Shown: positions 5,249-9,990 of the stretch, in pieces
How the letters are laid out: the number at the start of each line of letters is the position of its first letter
Position numbering within the stretch: the first letter of the stretch is position 1
Source: an uncultured Lachnospiraceae bacterium
GTDB taxonomy: Bacteria; Bacillota; Clostridia; Lachnospirales; Lachnospiraceae
Direction of reading: 5' to 3'
NCBI GenBank assembly: GCA_910577105.1
Contig: CAJTMB010000053.1
Span: 1-9,990 of the forward strand
DNA: 9,990 nucleotides
The notes under the pieces: model-generated
Seen by the model: only the letters and a program-made list of their open reading frames with translations
Database searches by the model: none
Told to the model about the DNA's origin: nothing
Position numbers and translations under genes: made by a program

Positions 5249-7476
5249 TGGAAAAACAAAAAATCCTGTATGACAGTGGAAACGAACTGGCAGCCTATGC
5301 TGCAGGACAGATAAACTATCATGTAATGGGATATTATCCTATTACCCCTTCCACCCAGATAGCGGAAAACCTTGACCTGGCAGGGGCGGATGGAAAACAC
5401 GATATCCGTCTGATTGCCGCAGAAGGGGAACACAGCGCAGCCGGTATCTGCTACGGAGCCTCCGTAGGCGGCGGGCGCGTATTTAACGCAACCAGTGCAA
5501 ACGGTCTTTTATACGCCATTGAACAGTTTCCCGTCCAGTCGGGAACCCGCTTTCCCATGGTAATGAATGTTGCCTGCCGCACCGTTTCCGGGCCTCTTTG
5601 CATCAAGGGCGACCACAGTGACATTATGTATATGTTAAATACAGGCTGGATAATCTTGTTTGCAGACGAACCGCAGGCCGTCTATGACATGAATCTGCTT
5701 GGTCTGAAACTGGCAGAAGCGGTTTCGCTGCCGGTAGCAATTGCCTTTGACGGTTTTTATACCAGCCACCAAAAACGCAAATGTCTGGTATTTGCCGATA
5801 ATGCGGTGGTGCAAAATTATATCGGCGCAAAAAAGGGAAGCGTGGATATTTTGGATTTGGCACATCCTGTCACAATCGGCTCCTATATGAATGAACCTGA
5901 TATCTTAAATAACAAATATCAGCTCCATCTGGCCATGGAAGAGGCAAAAAAACTATTTCCCGAACTGTTTTCCGAATACAATAATCTGTCCGGCAGACAA
6001 TATTCCTGCTGTAAAGGATATCATTACGAAGACGCCGAAATTATTCTTTTTTTACTCGGTTCCGCTTATCACACAGCCATGGAGGCTGTTGACATTTTGA
6101 AAAAGGAAGGGATTGCGGCCGGCGTTATTACCCTGTCCGTCTTAAGGCCCTTTCCGGGAAAAGAACTTGCCGGACTCTGCGGGAATGCTTCCGTAATAGT
6201 GGCAGCTGACCGGCAGGACAGCTATGGCGCAGGCGGCGGAAACATGTCCCTGGAGTTAAAAGCCTGCCTGCAGGAAGCGGGCAGTAAAGCGCGCGTCATC
6301 AGCCGCGTGTACGGATTGGGCGGACAGGATTTTTTTCTGGAAGACGCAATCTGCCTTTTCCGGGAAGGACTTGAAAAATCTTCCCCTGCTTTTTCTTACT
6401 ATGGCATAGTAAAGGGCAAGGGAACACATCCACAGCCCGATTACTTTGCTCCGGTCACGGAAACCGATGCCAAAAAAGAGATTACCACCTGCACCTATGA
6501 CCCTTCAACGGGAAAAATGCAGGTAAAAGGCGGCTTGGTGCGTGAAACCACAGCTATGCCCGCAAGGCTGGCCCCCGGTCACGGCGCCTGCCCCGGCTGC
6601 GGCATACCGGTAAATGTAAACCTGCTGCTCAGGGGTATCGAAGGCAATATCGTTTTGCTGTTCCAGACCGGATGCGGCATGGTGGTTACCACCTCCTATC
6701 CCAAAACAGCATTTAAGATTCCCTATCTCCATAATCTGTTTCAAAACGGTGCCGCCACTTTAAGCGGACTTGTGGAAATCTTCCACCAGCGCCAGAAACG
6801 GGGAGAATATCCAAAGGGTGATATCACCTTTATCATGGTCAGCGGCGATGGGGGCATGGATATTGGTATGGGTTCCGCCCTGGGCACCGCACTTAGGAAC
6901 CATGGCCTTATTATCTTCGAATACGACAACGGCGGATACATGAACACCGGTTATCAGCTTTCGTATTCAACACCAATGGGCGCTAAAAGTTCTACCTCCC
7001 ATGTAGGAAGCACACAATACGGAAAAACATTTTTCCATAAGGATATGCCTGAGATAATGGCAGCAACGCATATCCCCTATGTTGCCACCGTTGCGGAATC
7101 CAACCCGTCTGATTTTATTAAAAAAGCGGCAAAGGCCGCAGCGTATGCAAAAGAATTCGGAACTGCCTACGTCAAAGCATTGTCCGCCTGTCCGCTCAAC
7201 TGGAATGACACACCAAATACGGAAAGAAGCGTTATTGCCGCTGCCGTGGATTGCTGCTATTTTCCGCTCTATGAAGTGGAGCAGGGAATTACCGGCCTAA
7301 ACTACAACCCGGAAAAGGCAGGCAAAAAAATTCCTGTAACGGACTGGCTCGGCATGATGGGGCGCACCAGACATCTAACGAAAGAAACCTACCATGAAAT
7401 CACGGATAAAATACAGAAAGAAGTGGACAGGCGATTTGAAAAACTGAAAGCTAGGGCAGAAAACCCTTTGCTATAA
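5248..7476 (+). CDS. 2-oxoacid (pyruvate-type):ferredoxin oxidoreductase, fused alpha and beta subunit
   Basis: A 742-residue fusion that should catalyse CoA-dependent oxidative decarboxylation of a 2-oxoacid, reducing ferredoxin, or the reverse. The alpha part (about 1-400) has the GYYPITPS motif (28-35), the GDHSDIM segment (121-127) and a C-terminal transketolase-like domain (about 262-372). The beta part (about 435-742) binds thiamine diphosphate through GDGGMDIG (533-540) and the asparagine of YMNTGYQ (N566). The four cysteines expected to hold the proximal [4Fe-4S] cluster are present: C448 and C451 in ACPGCG, C476 in TGCGM, C648 in SACPLNW. Beta-part motifs (TAFKIPYLHNLFQNGAATLSG; the W651 and EVDRRFEKL tail) resemble pyruvate PorB more than 2-oxoglutarate enzymes, so pyruvate is the best guess. 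GGAGG lies about nine bases before the ATG. With the upstream gene it makes a two-polypeptide enzyme containing all four canonical modules. Confidence 0.9.
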   Translation: MEKQKILYDSGNELAAYAAGQINYHVMGYYPITPSTQIAENLDLAGADGKHDIRLIAAEGEHSAAGICYGASVGGGRVFNATSANGLLYAIEQFPVQSGTRFPMVMNVACRTVSGPLCIKGDHSDIMYMLNTGWIILFADEPQAVYDMNLLGLKLAEAVSLPVAIAFDGFYTSHQKRKCLVFADNAVVQNYIGAKKGSVDILDLAHPVTIGSYMNEPDILNNKYQLHLAMEEAKKLFPELFSEYNNLSGRQYSCCKGYHYEDAEIILFLLGSAYHTAMEAVDILKKEGIAAGVITLSVLRPFPGKELAGLCGNASVIVAADRQDSYGAGGGNMSLELKACLQEAGSKARVISRVYGLGGQDFFLEDAICLFREGLEKSSPAFSYYGIVKGKGTHPQPDYFAPVTETDAKKEITTCTYDPSTGKMQVKGGLVRETTAMPARLAPGHGACPGCGIPVNVNLLLRGIEGNIVLLFQTGCGMVVTTSYPKTAFKIPYLHNLFQNGAATLSGLVEIFHQRQKRGEYPKGDITFIMVSGDGGMDIGMGSALGTALRNHGLIIFEYDNGGYMNTGYQLSYSTPMGAKSSTSHVGSTQYGKTFFHKDMPEIMAATHIPYVATVAESNPSDFIKKAAKAAAYAKEFGTAYVKALSACPLNWNDTPNTERSVIAAAVDCCYFPLYEVEQGITGLNYNPEKAGKKIPVTDWLGMMGRTRHLTKETYHEITDKIQKEVDRRFEKLKARAENPLL

Positions 7477-7509
7477 TAAATATTTTAATAAAGAAAGAGA
7501 GGTAATATG

Positions 7510-7899
7510 ATGGGTTGTCCGGTATTTTTTGAATGTAAAGATAAGAAAGGTGTTCTGGGGTTAATAAACGGCTCAAAAGAAGCGTTAGCTTCCTGTATTG
7601 GCAGCCGGTTTGAGGAGTTGGACGCTTCCAAATCGGAAGGCGCAGGTGAAAAGCATCTTCCCTCTGTCAGCGTGGAAGGCAATCTGGTCACAGTCATGGT
7701 GGGAAGCGTAGCACATCCCATGACCGAAGAACACAGCATTAACTGGATTTATCTGGAAACCAGGGAAGGCAGCCAGTTAAAAAAACTGAACCCTGACCAG
7801 GAACCAAAAGCACAGTTTGCCATTGCACCGGGTGACAAACCCGTGGCCGCTTATGCATACTGCAATCTGCATGGCTTCTGGAAAACGGACATTCAATAA
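7510..7899 (+). CDS. Desulfoferrodoxin-like superoxide reductase with degenerate rubredoxin-type centre
   Basis: A 129-residue cytoplasmic protein of the desulfoferrodoxin/neelaredoxin family, which reduces superoxide to peroxide. Counting from this start, the catalytic iron site is intact: H49 in EKHLP, H69 in VAHPM, H75 in EEHSI, and C118 and H121 in YCNLHGFW, with the E47-K48 pair next to the first histidine. The N-terminal desulforedoxin domain should carry CxxC and CC as four iron ligands; here only C9 and C29 remain (CKDK, SCIG), so the FeS4 centre is probably lost and the protein would act as a one-iron enzyme. AGAGAGG stands seven bases before this ATG and only four before the ATG at 7507, so a start one codon earlier is possible. 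The gene lies 30-odd bases behind the oxidoreductase gene, with no promoter or terminator seen between, in one operon with rubrerythrin. Confidence 0.88.
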   Translation: MGCPVFFECKDKKGVLGLINGSKEALASCIGSRFEELDASKSEGAGEKHLPSVSVEGNLVTVMVGSVAHPMTEEHSINWIYLETREGSQLKKLNPDQEPKAQFAIAPGDKPVAAYAYCNLHGFWKTDIQ

Positions 7900-7927
7900 G
7901 GAACAAAATAGGGAAAAGGAGAAACAA

Positions 7928-8530
7928 ATGGCAGTGGAATTTAAAAACAGTGAAACAAAAGAAAACCTGATGCGTGCATTTGCCGGTGAAAGCCAGGCGA
8001 GAAACCGCTATACCATTGCGGCATCCCAGGCAAAAAAACAGAACCTGCACGTCATTGAAGCCGTATTTCGATTTACGGCAGACCAGGAAAAAGAACACGC
8101 ATCCATTTTTTACAACCACCTGAGCATCCTGGGCGGAGAAAGCATTCAGATTGACGGCGCTTATCCCGTGGATATCAATCAAGATGTTGCCAAACTCCTG
8201 CGGTTTGCAGAGCACAATGAATTTGAAGAACATGATGATGTGTATAAAAATTTTGCAGCAAAGGCAAAAGAAGAAGGTTTCGACGGCGTTGCCGCTTCTT
8301 TTAACATGATTGCGGAAATCGAAAAAACTCATGGGGAACGGTTCGGCATGTTTGCAGAACTGCTGGAGCAGAATAAACTATTTGTTTCCAATGTGGAAAC
8401 CGCATGGATGTGTCTGGAATGCGGACACATTTACCGTGGCACTTCCGTACCGGAATACTGCCCTGTCTGCCACCACGACAGAGGCTATTTTGTCCGTCTG
8501 GAACTTGCGCCATACACCGGCAGGATGTAA
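7928..8530 (+). CDS. rbr: Rubrerythrin
   Basis: A 200-residue peroxide reductase of anaerobes. The N-terminal four-helix ferritin-like domain (about 1-145) carries the diiron ligands: E21 in AGESQARNRY, E54 and H57 in DQEKEH, glutamates around 98-100, and E130/E132 with H135 in EIEKTHGER. The C-terminal rubredoxin-like domain has C162xxC165 (CLEC) and C178xxC181 (CPVC). It takes electrons from NADH- or ferredoxin-linked donors and reduces hydrogen peroxide, the product of the superoxide reductase encoded 28 bases upstream. Length is normal for the family. AAGGAG lies six bases before the ATG; longer in-frame starts overlap the preceding gene and lack a site. It is the last gene of the operon and is followed by a hairpin at 8547-8573. 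Confidence 0.95.
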   Translation: MAVEFKNSETKENLMRAFAGESQARNRYTIAASQAKKQNLHVIEAVFRFTADQEKEHASIFYNHLSILGGESIQIDGAYPVDINQDVAKLLRFAEHNEFEEHDDVYKNFAAKAKEEGFDGVAASFNMIAEIEKTHGERFGMFAELLEQNKLFVSNVETAWMCLECGHIYRGTSVPEYCPVCHHDRGYFVRLELAPYTGRM

Positions 8531-8539
8531 TGTCAGGTT

Positions 8540-8578
8540 AAAAAAAGAGGCTGACCCGTGCATGGGCAGCCTCCTTTT
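8540..8578. terminator. Bidirectional intrinsic terminator between convergent genes
   Basis: GAGGCTG (8547-8553) pairs with CAGCCTC (8567-8573); after a single bulged A, CCC pairs with GGG around a GTGCAT loop. On the minus strand seven T follow (8546-8540), giving an excellent terminator for the lipoprotein gene. On the plus strand the tail is only CTTTTCC, so it is a weaker terminator for the rubrerythrin operon. Both genes end within 20 bases of it. Confidence 0.85.
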
Positions 8579-8588
8579 CCGTCAAAGC

Positions 8589-9482
8589 TTATTCGTTTGT
8601 AATATCTGTGGAGTAAAGTTCCTCTCCGCCTTCGGTAAAATAAGAATACCGTATAGCTTCCAGTTTCAAACCGTACAATGATTCAAAGTTTTCAAACAAA
8701 GATGTTATGGACGCTTTCTGAGACTCCACTGTTGACTCAAAAGAAGCCTCCATCTGGTCTTCGGGAAGTTCACTTATTCCAAGGTCATCGGAAAGATAGT
8801 ATTCATATACCAGAACATTTCCGTCTGCGGAAATGTTTACTGTCATGCCGGATGAAGCAAGCACATCATTAGATTCCTGAATAGCCATTGCCGCCTCTTC
8901 GGAATCCACCCATGCCTGCAGACTGTCATAAGCAGCTGCGGAAGAAGAACCTTCGTCAGATGCTGAAGAGGACTCATAGTCTTCCGTAATATCTTTGGAG
9001 TAAACCACGGAATCATCTGCATTCAGGTATATCACGCGGATGGTGGTCAGAGGAATGCCATAAGAACTCTGGTATCTGCCGATGTCTGATATAACCGTTG
9101 CTGCAACATCATCCATTGACGCATCAAAGTTTGCATTGATATCATCCTGGGTAAGCCCTTCCAAATCAAGCTGTTCTGTATACTTATAATTGTAAATAAT
9201 GGTGTCAGGTTCTTCAATTTCCACAAAGAAAGTCAGTCCCTGACTTTCAAACATACCGGAAATGGTATCTTCAAGCGTTTTACGGTCATCACTGTTGTAC
9301 CAGTCTGCAAGCGCAGAACCTTCTTCTTCATCCTGGGAAGTTGTCTCTTCCAGAGATTCCTCCGTCTTCGTATCATCAGTCCTGTTGTCTGAATCGTTTC
9401 TGTCAACGGGCTTGCTTCCGCAGGCAGCGATGCTTAACATCATAGTCAGTGTCATTGCCAATGCTAAAATTCTTTTTTTCAT
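8589..9482 (-). CDS. Secreted lipoprotein with two copies of one domain (paralogue 2)
   Basis: A 297-residue predicted lipoprotein, paralogous to the one at 2393-3292. The signal peptide is residues 1-20, with lipobox IAAC and lipidated C21 followed by GSKP, as in the paralogue (CGSRP). A very acidic, Ser/Thr-rich linker (about 25-57) leads to domain copy one (58-166, opening LADWYNS) and copy two (188-295, opening LQAWVDS). They end in matching strands, LTTIRVIYLNADDSVVYSKDIT and LEAIRYSYFTEGGEELYSTDIT. A second acidic serine-rich linker joins them. No enzyme motif is seen; function unknown, possibly DUF4854 from memory, not verified. GAGG lies six bases before the ATG. It has its own promoter and ends at a strong terminator, so it is probably a single-gene transcript. 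Confidence 0.87.
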   Translation of the reverse strand: MKKRILALAMTLTMMLSIAACGSKPVDRNDSDNRTDDTKTEESLEETTSQDEEEGSALADWYNSDDRKTLEDTISGMFESQGLTFFVEIEEPDTIIYNYKYTEQLDLEGLTQDDINANFDASMDDVAATVISDIGRYQSSYGIPLTTIRVIYLNADDSVVYSKDITEDYESSSASDEGSSSAAAYDSLQAWVDSEEAAMAIQESNDVLASSGMTVNISADGNVLVYEYYLSDDLGISELPEDQMEASFESTVESQKASITSLFENFESLYGLKLEAIRYSYFTEGGEELYSTDITNE

Positions 9483-9519
9483 AATCTCCCTCTTTTTCTA
9501 AAAAATTTTTTCAATGGAG

Positions 9520-9548
9520 ATTATAGCACAATCATTTTTAATTGGCAA
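9520..9548 (-). promoter_or_regulatory. Promoter of lipoprotein paralogue 2
   Basis: The minus strand has TTGCCA (9548-9543), a 17-base spacer and a perfect TATAAT (9525-9520) preceded by TGC, an extended -10. Transcription should start near 9513, about 30 bases before the ATG at 9482; the leader contains an A6T6 stretch. Confidence 0.8.
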
Positions 9549-9573
9549 GACCCTGTAAATATAAGTATTTTCC

Positions 9574-9981
9574 TCAGATAAAGCACTCCTCCCCAGATTC
9601 ATGATTTACAACCTGTCCACAAAAATATGAATTTTCCTCCTTCAAGGTCAGCAAAGTATCTTTTCCGCATATCTTTTGGTCAGCATCCTCTGTGCCTGCT
9701 AAAATACAGTTTACAAGACGTACCCTGCAGCCTGCGCCGCCTGTCACATGGCCTTTAACGGTGTTGCCTTCTTTTTCAAAAACAGCCTCCACCATCTTTT
9801 TGCCTGCCTGATAAACGGTGGTTTCCGCCCGGCTTTCAAGGGCAAACACCTTCAGTTCCAGATTACCCTTAAATGCATAATCCGCATTATCAAAAGAAAT
9901 TCCCGTGGCAATCACGCTGTCTGCACGCACCCATAAGTGTAGGTTTGTCAAACATATGTTACACTGACCGCAGATAATCCT
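9574..9981 (-). pseudogene. C-terminal remnant of a GH31-type glycosidase (alpha-xylosidase-like)
   Basis: The frame from 9951 down to the stop at 9574 encodes about 125 residues that look like the last part of a family 31 glycoside hydrolase of the YicI kind. LHLWVRADSVIATG matches the strand usually written LPLYVRxNSxIAxG that follows the catalytic barrel, and the following part, with ADYAFKGNLELKVFALES and TGGAGCRVRLVN, fits the C-terminal beta domain. The roughly 600 upstream residues with the catalytic aspartates are absent. In this frame a TAA stands at 9984-9982, and the other two minus-strand frames stop at 9961-9959 and 9950-9948. No ATG or ribosome site precedes the fragment; only TTG at 9951 or an internal GTG could start it. 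A deletion junction near 9950-9960 is the simplest explanation. The GH31 assignment is by eye. Confidence 0.5.
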
Positions 9982-9990
9982 TTAACACCT

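Noticed and set aside
7739..8332. 197-codon minus-strand frame opposite the superoxide reductase and rubrerythrin genes
   Set aside because: Both plus-strand genes are clear family members; the Phe- and Cys-rich antisense translation is a by-product of their codon use.
9946..9951. TTGACA on the minus strand near the GH31 remnant as a promoter
   Set aside because: The bases 17 further on read GCGTGC, and no -10 box is found at 16-18 bases.
1..9990. CRISPR array, tRNA or rRNA genes, insertion sequences, riboswitch of a known class
   Set aside because: No regularly spaced repeats, no cloverleaf with a GTTCGA-type loop, no transposase motifs or terminal repeats, and no T-box signature (the leader at 2003-2211 lacks the TGGNACCGCG element).

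Overview
The window looks like chromosomal DNA of a strictly anaerobic, moderately low-GC Gram-positive bacterium, most likely a gut Clostridium relative such as Lachnospiraceae. The reasons are strong AGGAGG-type ribosome binding sites, lipoproteins with Gram-positive style lipoboxes, a pyruvate-type ferredoxin oxidoreductase, and superoxide reductase plus rubrerythrin instead of catalase or superoxide dismutase. The family assignment is inference from these traits. No rRNA, tRNA, CRISPR array or insertion sequence was seen.

Region 1 (1-2246, minus strand) is an ABC-2 type exporter operon: ATPase, first permease, and the first codons of a second permease running off the left edge. I see no convincing promoter directly in front of the ATPase. 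Further upstream are a near-consensus promoter, a 42-codon ORF with a strong ribosome binding site, and an intrinsic terminator whose stem begins inside that ORF's stop codon. This is the layout of a transcription attenuator with a leader peptide, and it is the most interesting feature here.

Region 2 (2258-3982, minus strand) holds a HAD-family phosphatase with a TTG start, a lipoprotein made of two copies of one domain, and a small 41-codon ORF. These probably form one transcript.

Region 3 (4160-8530, plus strand) is a four-gene operon. Gene one fuses the gamma and delta (two [4Fe-4S]) parts of a 2-oxoacid:ferredoxin oxidoreductase. Gene two fuses its alpha and beta (thiamine diphosphate) parts. 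A superoxide reductase-like protein that has lost half of its rubredoxin-type iron ligands follows, then a rubrerythrin. The oxygen-sensitive ferredoxin-reducing enzyme is thus linked to two reductive oxygen-defence proteins. An imperfect dyad lies between this operon and the divergent HAD gene.

Region 4 (8540-9990, minus strand) holds a terminator shared with region 3, a second lipoprotein paralogous to the one in region 2 with a clear extended -10 promoter, and the C-terminal remnant of a GH31 glycosidase cut off by stop codons at the right edge.
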